Positions 54,687-63,291 of a stretch of 64,000 nucleotides of DNA are shown here, in pieces. The stretch covers positions 133,309 through 197,308 of the forward strand of contig JAGWHF010000002.1 of assembly GCA_028866895.1 (NCBI GenBank). The letters run 5' to 3'. Below the pieces are notes generated by a model. It was not told the origin of the DNA, did not search any database, and saw nothing but the letters and a program-made list of their open reading frames with translations. The position numbers and the translations under genes are program-made. Position 1 is the stretch's first letter; every line of letters begins with the position of its first letter. This stretch comes from Nitrososphaerota archaeon. Its GTDB lineage: Archaea; Thermoproteota; Nitrososphaeria; Nitrososphaerales; Nitrosopumilaceae.

Positions 54687-55952
54687 CTAAGAGACGGGAA
54701 TTCGAAGCGTCACAGGAGAGGAGAGTGCGTTTGGCTCTGTCACACCCTCCCATACAAAAACCTGCGCGGTGTAAATCCCAGCAGATTTTGGCAACCAAGA
54801 CTGACTTAGGTTCATGCTCTGACCAGATGCGAGGGAGCCTGTAATCCAAGACAGAGACACTGCAATCCCATTGCTGTCCTGAATTTGTACCAAATACGCA
54901 AATGGCTGATCCCTGTCCATCCTGTTTGTTACATCAGATGTGATGCCTATCTGCTGGCCTGATGTCACCTTTTCAAGAAGTCTTCCAGTAGAGTCCACGA
55001 TCCGAGTATTATTCACTCCAACCCTTTCAAGCGGAGGAATCACCGACCCGACGGTAGCAGTGGCAAACACCTTGACCTGGCTCGAGGGGGAAGCAGGTGG
55101 AGGGGGAGTCCTGTCTGTATACTCCCCCGTCACGGTATCACCCTCAGATACGTGAAGCCTGTTGCCGGACGACGGGTATTGAGTTGTGAAAGTAACCGTG
55201 CCCTGGAATATCCCTGAGCCTTGCGCAGTCTCCGTCATGGTGAGCTTGATCCCACTCCTGTCAGAATCGGACCAAACATTCGTATCAAATTTGTTCAACG
55301 TGTCAGGGTTTATGCTCATGTCTGGATCTGCCACCTGCAGCACTCCCTGACCGTCAGTAGAATAGTTTGGCTGGAGCCATTGGATCTTTCCAAGATGCCA
55401 CCGAATGAGAGCAGAACCAGTAACTGTTTGATCCCGAGAGTATTCGAACGATACCGAGATCCCGTCGTTACCCGTGCTCGGCAGCATCCCATCTGTCGGA
55501 CCACATATCGTATTGCAAGACGATGTGGTGCCTGCAGGGTTCTCGCCGCTACCATCGATCCCCCCTGGGCCCTTCTGCGTGGGGTCGCCAGTCAGATCCA
55601 CGTAACCAGCAAAGATCCCCGTATCTGGCCCAGTTTCGGAAAGCCTGTATGGTATGCAGTGTCCGGTCGTGCAAACAGTGACCTTGTCATCCTGCGTATC
55701 TCCAATCGTATCTACAAGGTTGGGATCTGAGTTGAAGTCGGGAGCATACACTGTAATGTACACCCTGTCAGTCCATGAAAACACCTTCTTGTTGAACTGT
55801 ATTGGCATGCTACCGGATTCTGCCTGGGTGACAACTCCCTGGGAGGGTGACGCTTGGGCATGCGCAGTTATCCCCGTGGCAAATGACAGATAAATTAAAA
55901 GAGGCAGAACCATGGTGACACCTTGACAGGCATGTAGAACCTTTCTATTCAA
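54687..55952 (-). CDS. Large secreted beta-rich hypothetical protein
   Basis: About 421 residues from TTG 55952. The signal peptide has a basic start (N-R-K), a hydrophobic core (V-L-P-L-L-I-Y-L-S-F) and cleavage near H-A-Q-A. The mature part carries two repeated blocks of the type D-x-x-x-D-T/S-G-I-F-x-G-x-V-x-(F/L), a paired C-x-x-x-x-C, and a C-terminal Ig-like region ending P-V-T-L-R-I-P-V-S. This pattern is common in thaumarchaeal exported surface proteins. ATG 55913 is an alternative start; the frame further upstream is basic and unlikely to be translated. Confidence 0.7.
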   Translation of the reverse strand: MNRKVLHACQGVTMVLPLLIYLSFATGITAHAQASPSQGVVTQAESGSMPIQFNKKVFSWTDRVYITVYAPDFNSDPNLVDTIGDTQDDKVTVCTTGHCIPYRLSETGPDTGIFAGYVDLTGDPTQKGPGGIDGSGENPAGTTSSCNTICGPTDGMLPSTGNDGISVSFEYSRDQTVTGSALIRWHLGKIQWLQPNYSTDGQGVLQVADPDMSINPDTLNKFDTNVWSDSDRSGIKLTMTETAQGSGIFQGTVTFTTQYPSSGNRLHVSEGDTVTGEYTDRTPPPPASPSSQVKVFATATVGSVIPPLERVGVNNTRIVDSTGRLLEKVTSGQQIGITSDVTNRMDRDQPFAYLVQIQDSNGIAVSLSWITGSLASGQSMNLSQSWLPKSAGIYTAQVFVWEGVTEPNALSSPVTLRIPVS

Positions 55953-56034
55953 TCTGGTTCTTTCATTTATGAGGGGCGTTTTGTACTTTCCCTTTTGGTA
56001 CGAAAGTTTAACTGCAGTCACGCGACGAGGGAGT

Positions 56035-57519
56035 TCAAAGGTAGGTAAGGTTTTCCGAAACCTCTTCCTTACTTCTTTCCAAAACAGAGTAGATGGGTGT
56101 CTCAAGTCTAGTCAGGGTCTTCTTCTTGATGAAGCCGACGGTCATTATGTCAGCCCTGAATATGGAATGTAGCAGCCAGTCAAAAGCCACTTTTATCTTC
56201 TTCTCGTTAGTGGGCAGGTTTGACCAATAAAAGAGTCTCCAAAGCAGCCAAGCAGTCAAACCTTGCACCTTCCTTCCATTGATTAGGGCCACACCCATAC
56301 GCTTTCCAATTGTAGCCATGACGCCCTTGTTTTTATAATCAAACTCGTCAACCATGTCCTCACGTCCAAGTAGCTCTGCCGCAATGTTTTTCGCAAGAAC
56401 CTTGGCCTGCCTGATGGCTATCTGGGCGGTAGTCGGATAGACAGTGCCTGCACGGCAGTCTACCAGGTGGGCGCAATCCCCGAGGGCATAGATGTTTGGA
56501 TAATCCTTCAACCTCATGTGGTTATCCACTACAACCCTTCCTGACGGCCCATGTTCGCATCTGAGCGAAGCTATCAGAGGCTCCACTATCACCCCTCCTG
56601 CCCATATGAGTGTGGCGCATGGTATGATTGTGTTGTCGCTTAGAAGCACGTGGTCCTCTCCTGCGTCCACCGCCTTGGTATTTGTCAGCACCTCCATTCC
56701 GGATTTTCGTACATAATCTATTGCAAATGACCCAAGTTCGTCGCCAAGTTCTGGCAGTATTCCATTTCTTGCCGAAACAACTATGACGCGAATCTTGCTT
56801 GAATCTATATTCTTGTAGAAATCCTTGACAGAATCACGTATGAAGTGGTTTATCTCAGTCGCAATCTCGATGCCCGCAAATCCACCGCCAACAACGACGA
56901 AGCGGAGGAGCTGTTCCTGCAAAACGGAGTCCTTTTCCTGGTCAGCACACTCAAGTACGCTTATGATGTGATTCCTAATAGCTATGGCGTCCTCTAGTGT
57001 CTTTATTGTAAACGAAAACTCCTCCAAGTTAACATTTCCAAAAAAGTTATCCTTGCTTCCCATGGCAAGCACGAGGTAATCATAATCAAACGTGGTTTCT
57101 TTCTGGTCGAAAATCCTGACAGTCGTCACCTTCCTGCTATCAAGATCAATGGATAGTATCTTGGCGTGGCAAAAGTTCGCTGTCTTACAGAATGTCCGAA
57201 TAGGGGTGGAGATATCGCTTGGATGCACCATACCTGATGAGATTTCGGGAAGGATTGGGGTGAAAAGGAAAAAGTTATCCTGACTTATCAGCGTTATATC
57301 TGCCTTGTCTCCGAGTCTTTTTTGCACTTCACGCAGAACATTGCTGCCAGCAAACCCGCCTCCCAAAATCACTATTTTTGACCTGCGATCCTTGCTGAGG
57401 CTTGACCTCCATGTCATGCCTGAATCCACCCTTGAACTCCTGCCGCTGAGATAATGACTTTTTCGTATGGGCTCATAATCCAAATTGTGCCATCTTTGCC
57501 AATAAATCTGTAGCTTCAT
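56035..57519 (-). CDS. ndh: Type II NADH dehydrogenase-like FAD/NAD oxidoreductase
   Basis: About 494 residues. FAD-binding I-V-I-L-G-G-G-F-A-G starts at about residue 50, and a second Rossmann motif V-V-V-G-G-G-F-A-G-I-E lies near residue 195. Y-A-L-G-D-C-A-H is the C-terminal FAD contact, and a hydrophobic C-terminal region (W-L-L-W-R-L-F-Y-W) suits membrane association. Such enzymes pass electrons from NAD(P)H to quinone without pumping; sulfide:quinone reductase-like members are an alternative. ATG 57417 would remove an atypical 34-residue N-terminal extension. Confidence 0.88.
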   Translation of the reverse strand: MKLQIYWQRWHNLDYEPIRKSHYLSGRSSRVDSGMTWRSSLSKDRRSKIVILGGGFAGSNVLREVQKRLGDKADITLISQDNFFLFTPILPEISSGMVHPSDISTPIRTFCKTANFCHAKILSIDLDSRKVTTVRIFDQKETTFDYDYLVLAMGSKDNFFGNVNLEEFSFTIKTLEDAIAIRNHIISVLECADQEKDSVLQEQLLRFVVVGGGFAGIEIATEINHFIRDSVKDFYKNIDSSKIRVIVVSARNGILPELGDELGSFAIDYVRKSGMEVLTNTKAVDAGEDHVLLSDNTIIPCATLIWAGGVIVEPLIASLRCEHGPSGRVVVDNHMRLKDYPNIYALGDCAHLVDCRAGTVYPTTAQIAIRQAKVLAKNIAAELLGREDMVDEFDYKNKGVMATIGKRMGVALINGRKVQGLTAWLLWRLFYWSNLPTNEKKIKVAFDWLLHSIFRADIMTVGFIKKKTLTRLETPIYSVLERSKEEVSENLTYL

Positions 57520-57645
57520 TGGCGTGAACAAACTAAGTAGAACGCGTCCACCAAAGGAGGCCTATGGCGTGTCAAATTTTTCTAATTTAATTAACACTTA
57601 TTCGCAATTCTCTGTATTTTTAATAATTTTTACGTTTCATAGTTG

Positions 57646-58449
57646 ATGACGTCCAGACTCGCCCTCCAGATTTCAGTGGCCGTTATCCTGACCTCTGCAA
57701 TGCTTCCTGCATATGCAGAGGTAACTTCTCTGGGTACTGACAGATCATTCTACTCGGTTGATATGACAATCTTCTTCACAGGAACGGTGGACCTTTCTGA
57801 CTCGCAAAAGCTTGTGAATCTCATGATCCAAGATCCTACTGGAAAGATTGTCCTAATGACGGGAAACCCTGCAGGACCTAACGGGAGGTTTCAAATTACC
57901 GTAAACACTAATGATGAAAAACAATTCAGCCTCAAAGGTACGTATTCTGCCACAGCCTTTGTAAATTCAGCCACTACGGGAAAGACTGTCCTCCTCGACT
58001 TCTCCCCGGACGGCTCTCCGGTTGTGCATACTGTGAATGGGAATCTTTCCGCGCAGGCGACACAGCAAACAAACGGCTCTAACCTAGTAGATCTATCTTC
58101 CGAAAAAAGGTACAGCACACTTCTCTTTGAGAATGTTGGAATACTCGACCACGCAAACTTTACAGAAAAAGGAAATCAGCCTTATGCACTTTCAAGAGGT
58201 TCTTCCACTCCCATTCCTGATACCATCATTGGTTACCCGCTCATGATTGCTGCAGGCGCTATACTGGTGGGATTCATATTGTACCGAAGGAGGAAGAAGC
58301 AACTTGGGAAGGAAGAAATCACAACATCCAACAAAATGGATCTTGCGGATGAAGACTACGCCATGGCAATACTGAAAAACAGGCTTGCCAAGGGTGAAAT
58401 TACTCTTGCGGAGTTCAAGGCAACAAAAGATGTACTAGGCGAGCCTTAA
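57646..58449 (+). CDS. Membrane-anchored extracytoplasmic protein with C-terminal SHOCT domain
   Basis: A 267-residue protein: signal peptide (ending A-Y-A-E), an Ig-like extracellular region (D-R-S-F-Y-S-V-D-M-T-I-F-F-T-G-T-V), one transmembrane helix at about residues 198-218, a basic R-R-R-K-K stop-transfer sequence, and a cytoplasmic SHOCT motif (I-L-K-N-R-L-A-K-G-E-I-T-L-A-E-F). TATA-like tttttaataat at 57617-57626 is about 25 bases upstream of ATG 57646, giving a leaderless start. It overlaps the convergent gene by 4 bases. The role is unknown. Confidence 0.75.
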   Translation: MTSRLALQISVAVILTSAMLPAYAEVTSLGTDRSFYSVDMTIFFTGTVDLSDSQKLVNLMIQDPTGKIVLMTGNPAGPNGRFQITVNTNDEKQFSLKGTYSATAFVNSATTGKTVLLDFSPDGSPVVHTVNGNLSAQATQQTNGSNLVDLSSEKRYSTLLFENVGILDHANFTEKGNQPYALSRGSSTPIPDTIIGYPLMIAAGAILVGFILYRRRKKQLGKEEITTSNKMDLADEDYAMAILKNRLAKGEITLAEFKATKDVLGEP

Positions 58450-59048
58450 GAGGTTAGGTTGAAGGCGTCTACCTTTGACAGTTGGGCCGCAATCTGGGTG
58501 GAATTCTCATTGCCGTATGAAATCAGTATCCTGTCGTTGTTCTTTATTACATAATTCGTAATGTCTTGTACTTGATGATGGTTCACGAAAAACTTGAGGC
58601 TGTACTTGTCATCGGTGCAGTAGTTTCTCTTGTCTGGGAATGTGAAACACTTGTCAGTCATTCCGATATGCAGTGAATTAAACAGGAATCCCAAGGTAAC
58701 GTTTGCCGCATGCATATTGACTACCTCGCCGTTGCCATGTTCAAAGTCTATGTAACTGCTTTTAAGCTGGTAGGCGGGAGATGAGTAATCAAACTGCTCG
58801 CCAAAGATCATGGTAAGAAGTCCAGCCCGTATGTCTACCGCCCCTAGCGGCCCTGCCCCGGGAGGAGTGCCTACAGGAACCACATGTGATGACAGTTCAT
58901 AGAAATTATAACTTGTTACTATCAAGACTGCGACTATTCCCGCAAGTACGCCTAACCCTATTGCCTTATACTTGAACTGTTCCTTCTGGCGTTTTTCATA
59001 AAAGGTCTCACGTTCTTGCTCGCGTTCTTCTCTCTCTTTTTTTCCCAT
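58446..59048 (-). CDS. Single-pass membrane protein, conserved hypothetical
   Basis: A 200-residue protein with a highly charged N-terminal cytoplasmic segment (E-R-E-E-R-E-Q-E-R), one transmembrane helix at residues 28-47 and an extracellular domain with a C-x7-C pair (K-C-F-T-F-P-D-K-R-N-Y-C) and several His residues. The domain could bind a metal or form one disulfide. No family is recognised. Confidence 0.65.
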   Translation of the reverse strand: MGKKEREEREQERETFYEKRQKEQFKYKAIGLGVLAGIVAVLIVTSYNFYELSSHVVPVGTPPGAGPLGAVDIRAGLLTMIFGEQFDYSSPAYQLKSSYIDFEHGNGEVVNMHAANVTLGFLFNSLHIGMTDKCFTFPDKRNYCTDDKYSLKFFVNHHQVQDITNYVIKNNDRILISYGNENSTQIAAQLSKVDAFNLTS

Positions 59049-59173
59049 TTGACGATAAAATTCAAAGTCCTACCCTAAATAACTATATCTTCCAGAGAAA
59101 AAATCGTGAATGTTTGGGTTTGTACAGCTTATGCTGGCTTGTTCCAAAAAAAGATGTAAAATTTGGGTGGATC

Positions 59174-59848
59174 TTAGTGGTACGAGAATGGCACATAAGA
59201 TATGTTAAGCCCGTTCTCTACTTTGGCGGTTCCTATCGACAACTGGTTGTCCCACGCAGTCAGTATTATCCATGAGGTCTTCATTGGATTTTGTGGCGTA
59301 AAGTGGAATGTTACATACATGAACTTTTGATCGTATTTCACGCTGGCTGTAACATTGCCGAGAATGTTGTTGGGATCGTGCACAGTAACTCCTGTTACCT
59401 TCGAATACTGTACCCAAGTGTCACTCTGCGAAGGACTAGGGTCATGACCTCTTACATTGAGGAACATGGCCACTCCCTGAATCTGCCAAGTTCCTCCATA
59501 CTCCCATAGCTTTGTGGTTATGGTTGTAGGTGCCCCGACATAAACGGTTTCAGTTGGTATTTTCTGCACGTAGTTTGATACGTCAAACGTATCTCCGTTG
59601 ATGGTCAGGCCATCATTATATGAAAATCCGGAACCACCTAATACAGAACCTATCGCCATGCTGCCAAACGATGGTGCATAGGACATGCCATGTCCTGAAA
59701 GTGCGTAAACAGAGGGACCGATTCCCACAAGCGTTAGCGCCAGTGTAGCGATAATCGCGCCAGTTATTACCTGCTTGTGCATTAACGATGGTTGATTCCA
59801 CGTATACATAAGCGTTTTCCATAATCTCTTCGCTGGTTTACCTTGCAA
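59174..59848 (-). CDS. Secreted hypothetical protein
   Basis: A 224-residue protein. A hydrophobic segment at about residues 28-48 (T-G-A-I-I-A-T-L-A-L-T-L-V-G-I-G) after a basic stretch looks like a signal peptide with a start near M14 or M23. The mature part is beta-rich with many Gly, Thr and Tyr, and has N-x-S/T sequons. No family is recognised. It sits among other exported proteins at 54-60 kb. Confidence 0.6.
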   Translation of the reverse strand: MQGKPAKRLWKTLMYTWNQPSLMHKQVITGAIIATLALTLVGIGPSVYALSGHGMSYAPSFGSMAIGSVLGGSGFSYNDGLTINGDTFDVSNYVQKIPTETVYVGAPTTITTKLWEYGGTWQIQGVAMFLNVRGHDPSPSQSDTWVQYSKVTGVTVHDPNNILGNVTASVKYDQKFMYVTFHFTPQNPMKTSWIILTAWDNQLSIGTAKVENGLNISYVPFSYH

Positions 59849-59995
59849 GGTGGACTTTCAACCCCAGGTGGAGGTTTTGACCTAGTGATATCACATTTCT
59901 TATCATGGCTTTGCTAGTGATTGACTTGAGCAGAACCTGAAGGAACTACACATCATGCCTCATACTATAAATAAAATACAGAAACCGAAGATCTC

Positions 59996-60409
59996 ATGGG
60001 CTGCCTTTTCTGTGATATTGCAGGTGGACGGCACGATGCTCACCTCATTTATGAGGACGACTCGCACATAGCAATACTCGACAAGTATCCAATTCAGCCC
60101 GGGCACTCACTTGTAATTCCAAGGGAGCATCATGAAAAGATTATTGACGTTCCAGAAGAGGGCGTTTCTTCGCTTTTTACAAAGGTGCCCATGTTGGCAA
60201 GGGCTATACTGAAGGCAACCGGCGCCGACGGCTTCAACATTGGCCAGAACAATGGCAAGGCGGCAAATCAGATTATCCCGCATGTACACGTGCACATAAT
60301 TCCGAGATACGAGAAACTTAGCAACCCATGGAAGCGAAGGATGATTGCAACTGATGAAGAACTTCGGGAACTTGCAGGCAGGATCAGAAAGTTCGTGAGT
60401 TCAGCATAA
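59996..60409 (+). CDS. HIT-family nucleotide hydrolase
   Basis: A 137-residue HINT-like protein. The histidine triad is H96-V-H98-V-H100. N-terminal C-L-F-C-D-I and the P-I-Q-P-G-H segment are typical. It hydrolyses nucleoside phosphoramidates or adenylates. A TATA-like stretch (ctataaataaa, about 59966-59976) lies about 25 bases upstream. It overlaps the convergent thioredoxin-like gene by 9 bases. Confidence 0.93.
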   Translation: MGCLFCDIAGGRHDAHLIYEDDSHIAILDKYPIQPGHSLVIPREHHEKIIDVPEEGVSSLFTKVPMLARAILKATGADGFNIGQNNGKAANQIIPHVHVHIIPRYEKLSNPWKRRMIATDEELRELAGRIRKFVSSA

Positions 60410-60721
60410 ATCGGCTATCATTGATTCCATGTCCTTCTTGGAGAGTCCGATGTTCTTTCTTGCATCCCTTCGCGCTATGATTCGTCCTCCTTCGAAAACA
60501 ATCATTGTTGGAACCGCCCTGATGTCAAATCTATCCCAGAGTGGGTTCTCATCCTCGTCTATCGTCGCCCCTACCTTCCTGACCTCTGAGGAGCCCAACG
60601 ACTCGAAGGTGGGCCTAAAGTCCGTGCAGAAGGGGCACCATGTTGCATAAAACAGGACGATCGTTCTCCCGCCATCCTTTAGAATCTTAGAATCAAACTC
60701 CTCAGCCTTTACGTGTTCCAT
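60401..60721 (-). CDS. Thioredoxin-like protein
   Basis: A 106-residue thioredoxin-fold protein with active site W-C29-P-F-C32 and the cis-proline segment A-V-P-T-M-I. The C-P-F-C motif differs from the C-G-P-C of classic thioredoxin and resembles oxidoreductases with altered redox potential. It is probably cytosolic, having no signal peptide. It lies downstream of prf1 on the other side of the HIT gene. Confidence 0.88.
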   Translation of the reverse strand: MEHVKAEEFDSKILKDGGRTIVLFYATWCPFCTDFRPTFESLGSSEVRKVGATIDEDENPLWDRFDIRAVPTMIVFEGGRIIARRDARKNIGLSKKDMESMIADLC

Positions 60722-60768
60722 GACTTACAAGAGGCTGTAAACAATATAGAGCTATTTCCCTTGGCCGT

Positions 60769-62043
60769 CTACTGGTTGGGATTGTATCTTAAAAAGGCAC
60801 CGACCTTGCCTATGCTTGAGAGCATTGCCCCATGCTCGGTCGAACCTGAGATGACCTCTATCTTCGTTCCAGTCTGATCTGCAAGTAAGGAAAGATAATC
60901 GACGATATCCCTTTCTGACGATTCTAGGTCCATGCTTTTACAGTTTGGACAAGGCGTACTCATAAGCTCCTGAATTCGTGGGATTACCTTCGGCCTTTCC
61001 AGAATCTCGGACTGGACTGTCTGACATCTCTTGCAAGTTATGTCTATCTTCCGCAGGTTGGTATCGTCGGTTATAAGTATGGTATCAACAACGTTTCTCT
61101 TAAGCAGATCAATTATGTCCTTCAAACCGTACGTGGCAAGTCCTTTGCTATTGTGTATATCGTAAAACAGTTTTTCAACAAATTTTTTCTCCTCCACCAT
61201 GCGAAAGTCTGTAAGTACATCCTGGGCCCTTGAAAATGCCTCTCTCACGCCTTCAGCCCCGGCATAGGAGGTATCAAGCGTGGCAAGGATCATGTTTTGA
61301 AGTCTGTATTCCAAGTATTCTTCTTTTATGAAATTCTCCTTGGTTGGGCCTGGGCCAGATATGATGAGGCCTTTTATGGGATAAATATCGACGAAATACT
61401 CCTTTGTTGTACTGGCAACCCTGTTATAGTAGTCATTAAGCTCCATCTCGCGAAGTCTTTCAAACCTCCTTGCCGATTGTCCGCCCTGCCTGTGTTTTCC
61501 AGCCACGCCGGAAGAAGTCTCAGAAAGCACGTCGAGCTTGTCGCCTTGCAGCAAACCCCAACCCGCATCCTTGGCATCGATTGCAAGAAAGCCAATCATA
61601 TTATCCTCCTTGAGCATATCTTTGAGGATGTCTACGTGGAAATGATCGTCACACCGATAAAGGAATGTCTGCAGCTCCTTCGGCGGCTCTATCTCGTACA
61701 TCTTTATTACCTCGCTGCCAATTGGTCCGCCCCCAGCAGGCGGCAGCGCCCCGCAAAACATGACTAGCCCGTTATCCGGTGCCTTCTTGTACAACTTCAG
61801 CCTCTGAATTACCCTGGAAAGCGCATCAACCACATGGGTCCTTGTGAGATCCGACTTGATGTTGTCTGCGGTACCCTGCTCCTCCCTAAGACCATTGATT
61901 ACCTCGTGCAATGCCTTCTTCGGCGGCACATAAAGCGAGATAAGTTCAGTACCGCGACCGCTTTTGTCAGAGAGCTCCTCCAACGTCTTTCGTAGTCGGT
62001 ATAATTTTACAGAATCATGTTTTTCGATTTTTGGTTTCACCAT
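60769..62043 (-). CDS. prf1: Peptide chain release factor aRF1
   Basis: A 424-residue archaeal class 1 release factor. N-I-K-S at 61-64 and Y-R-C-D-D-H-F at 129-135 form the stop-codon recognition loops, and G-G-Q at 187-189 triggers peptide release. The C-terminal domain has a zinc-ribbon-like C-K-R-C plus C-P-N-C. It recognises all three stop codons. Confidence 0.97.
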   Translation of the reverse strand: MVKPKIEKHDSVKLYRLRKTLEELSDKSGRGTELISLYVPPKKALHEVINGLREEQGTADNIKSDLTRTHVVDALSRVIQRLKLYKKAPDNGLVMFCGALPPAGGGPIGSEVIKMYEIEPPKELQTFLYRCDDHFHVDILKDMLKEDNMIGFLAIDAKDAGWGLLQGDKLDVLSETSSGVAGKHRQGGQSARRFERLREMELNDYYNRVASTTKEYFVDIYPIKGLIISGPGPTKENFIKEEYLEYRLQNMILATLDTSYAGAEGVREAFSRAQDVLTDFRMVEEKKFVEKLFYDIHNSKGLATYGLKDIIDLLKRNVVDTILITDDTNLRKIDITCKRCQTVQSEILERPKVIPRIQELMSTPCPNCKSMDLESSERDIVDYLSLLADQTGTKIEVISGSTEHGAMLSSIGKVGAFLRYNPNQ

Positions 62044-62063
62044 TTCATAAATCCCAGATTTAA

Positions 62064-62705
62064 TTAGATGCTATCTATTACCTGTTTAAAGACGGAAAGG
62101 GGCTGTGCTCCTTCTACTTTCGTCGCCTTGTCATTGGTAAATATGATGAATGTGGGTGTTGCATCTACGCCTATTTCTTGACCAAACTTCTGGTTGTCCA
62201 GCACCTTCTCCTCGTACTTTTTGTCTGCCAAGCATTGATCAAATGGCCCCAAATTCAAGCCCACATTTGTCGCAAAACGGTCAAGCGATGCTTGGGTTAT
62301 CCATCCGGTCCTCTCGCCCCCCCAATTCCTGTAAAGCTCGTCATGGTACTGCCAATATTTGTTCTGATCTCCGGCACAGTATGACGCCTCGGCTGCAAAG
62401 ACGGAGTCTGGCCCATTCAATGGAAAGTCGCGGAAGACAAAATTAGCCTTCCCAGTGTCAACATAATCGCTTATCAATTGGTCTTTGGTATTCTCTTGGA
62501 ACAGGTGGCAGTAGGTACACTGGTAATCCCCCCATTCAACTATGGTAATTTTTGCATTAGGATCACCAAGAAGCGGCGAGCCGTTTTCCATGAGGGCTTT
62601 GACTGGAATAGTTGTATTGGTGGTGCTATTGTGAGGGTAGGAAAGAAAACCCGAAATTCCGGCAATTGCAATTATCGCGGGTATTACAAAGTAGTATTTT
62701 TTCAC
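62064..62705 (-). CDS. DsbA-like exported thiol:disulfide oxidoreductase
   Basis: A 213-residue protein. An N-terminal hydrophobic anchor (F-V-I-P-A-I-I-A-I-A-G-I) precedes a thioredoxin fold with an inserted helical domain. The active site is C63-T-Y-C66 and the cis-proline loop is A-T-P-T-F. It resembles BdbD/DsbA proteins that introduce disulfides in exported proteins, relevant to the many secreted Cys-pair proteins nearby. The start is GTG. It lies 20 bases upstream of prf1 on the same strand. Confidence 0.9.
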   Translation of the reverse strand: MKKYYFVIPAIIAIAGISGFLSYPHNSTTNTTIPVKALMENGSPLLGDPNAKITIVEWGDYQCTYCHLFQENTKDQLISDYVDTGKANFVFRDFPLNGPDSVFAAEASYCAGDQNKYWQYHDELYRNWGGERTGWITQASLDRFATNVGLNLGPFDQCLADKKYEEKVLDNQKFGQEIGVDATPTFIIFTNDKATKVEGAQPLSVFKQVIDSI

Positions 62706-62849
62706 AATCTTTCATTTATTTGATGCCAATATTAGGATTTATGGGATTGACGAAGGTTAGGTCCTCATGGTTTGTATGCGTGTGGGTCGACGCTACAGAC
62801 AAACCGCTGTTCAAGATCTTTATCCATGCAATTAGAGAGGGACACAAAC

Positions 62850-63185
62850 CTATGTTTCCTGATTTGGAGTCAGGATGATCGTCGGCTCAGGTTTTCGTAT
62901 GACGATGTCCGCCTTGCTAATCCTGCTCTTATAGACTTTGAATCTCTTTCCATTCTCGGATAGTTCCCACCTGTCTACTTTTACTAGAGCAATGTCTTCC
63001 AGGTCGGTTATCTTTTTGTATACCGAGCTTAAGGGTATCCTGTACTTTTCTGACAGCTCAAGAGCCGTCCTGCCTTCCTTGACTATGGAAAAAAGTATGG
63101 TCCTTGCCTGTGCATCTGATAATGCTTCCAGAACTTTTTGGTTGATATCATATTTCTTTAGTTGCGAGAACGGAATTTTCTTCAA
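62850..63185 (-). CDS. Winged-helix transcriptional regulator
   Basis: A 111-residue protein with an ArsR/MarR-like winged helix: L-S-D-A-Q-A-R-T-I-L-F-S-I, T-A-L-E-L-S-E-K-Y-R-I-P-L-S-S-V-Y-K-K-I-T-D-L (recognition helix) and a basic wing. No metal-binding cysteines or DtxR-type dimer domain are seen. It is divergent from the ZIP transporter gene and shares with it a 106-base control region full of palindromes, so it may control itself and the transporter. Confidence 0.85.
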   Translation of the reverse strand: MKKIPFSQLKKYDINQKVLEALSDAQARTILFSIVKEGRTALELSEKYRIPLSSVYKKITDLEDIALVKVDRWELSENGKRFKVYKSRISKADIVIRKPEPTIILTPNQET

Positions 63186-63196
63186 GGTTTTCTGAA

Positions 63197-63210
63197 TTAG
63201 GCAAGCCTAA
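63197..63210. promoter_or_regulatory. TTAG-N6-CTAA operator candidate, regulator side
   Basis: TTAGGC-AA-GCCTAA is a perfect 14-base palindrome resembling DtxR/SirR-type metal regulator boxes. It lies between the regulator's TATA box (63211-63219) and its start codon, 11 bases upstream of the ATG, where binding would block transcription. Confidence 0.6.
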
Positions 63211-63219
63211 CTATTTAAA
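63211..63219 (-). promoter_or_regulatory. TATA box of the winged-helix regulator gene
   Basis: On the minus strand the run reads tttaaatag, centred about 30 bases upstream of the ATG at 63185. Confidence 0.5.
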
Positions 63220-63229
63220 CCAAATGAGA

Positions 63230-63249
63230 TGTTCCAAGATTTTGGAACA
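63230..63249. promoter_or_regulatory. Central 20-base palindrome of the regulator/ZIP control region
   Basis: TGTTCCAA-GATT-TTGGAACA has two perfect 8-base arms. It sits 10 bases from the regulator's TATA box and 8 bases from the ZIP TATA box, almost exactly midway. It differs from the two TTAG-N6-CTAA sites, so a second protein, perhaps the adjacent regulator, may bind it. Confidence 0.6.
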
Positions 63250-63257
63250 ATTCTGTC

Positions 63258-63266
63258 GTTTAAATA
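63258..63266 (+). promoter_or_regulatory. TATA box of the ZIP transporter gene
   Basis: gtttaaata is centred about 30 bases upstream of the ZIP ATG at 63292, predicting a very short or absent leader. Confidence 0.5.
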
Positions 63267-63268
63267 AG

Positions 63269-63282
63269 TTAGCTTATCCTAA
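63269..63282. promoter_or_regulatory. TTAG-N6-CTAA operator candidate, ZIP side
   Basis: TTAG-CTTATC-CTAA repeats the four-base half-sites of the regulator-side box, extended to AGTTAG...CTAACT at 63267-63284. It lies between the ZIP TATA box and the start codon, 9 bases before the ATG, mirroring the other site. Confidence 0.6.
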
Positions 63283-63291
63283 CTAAGATGG

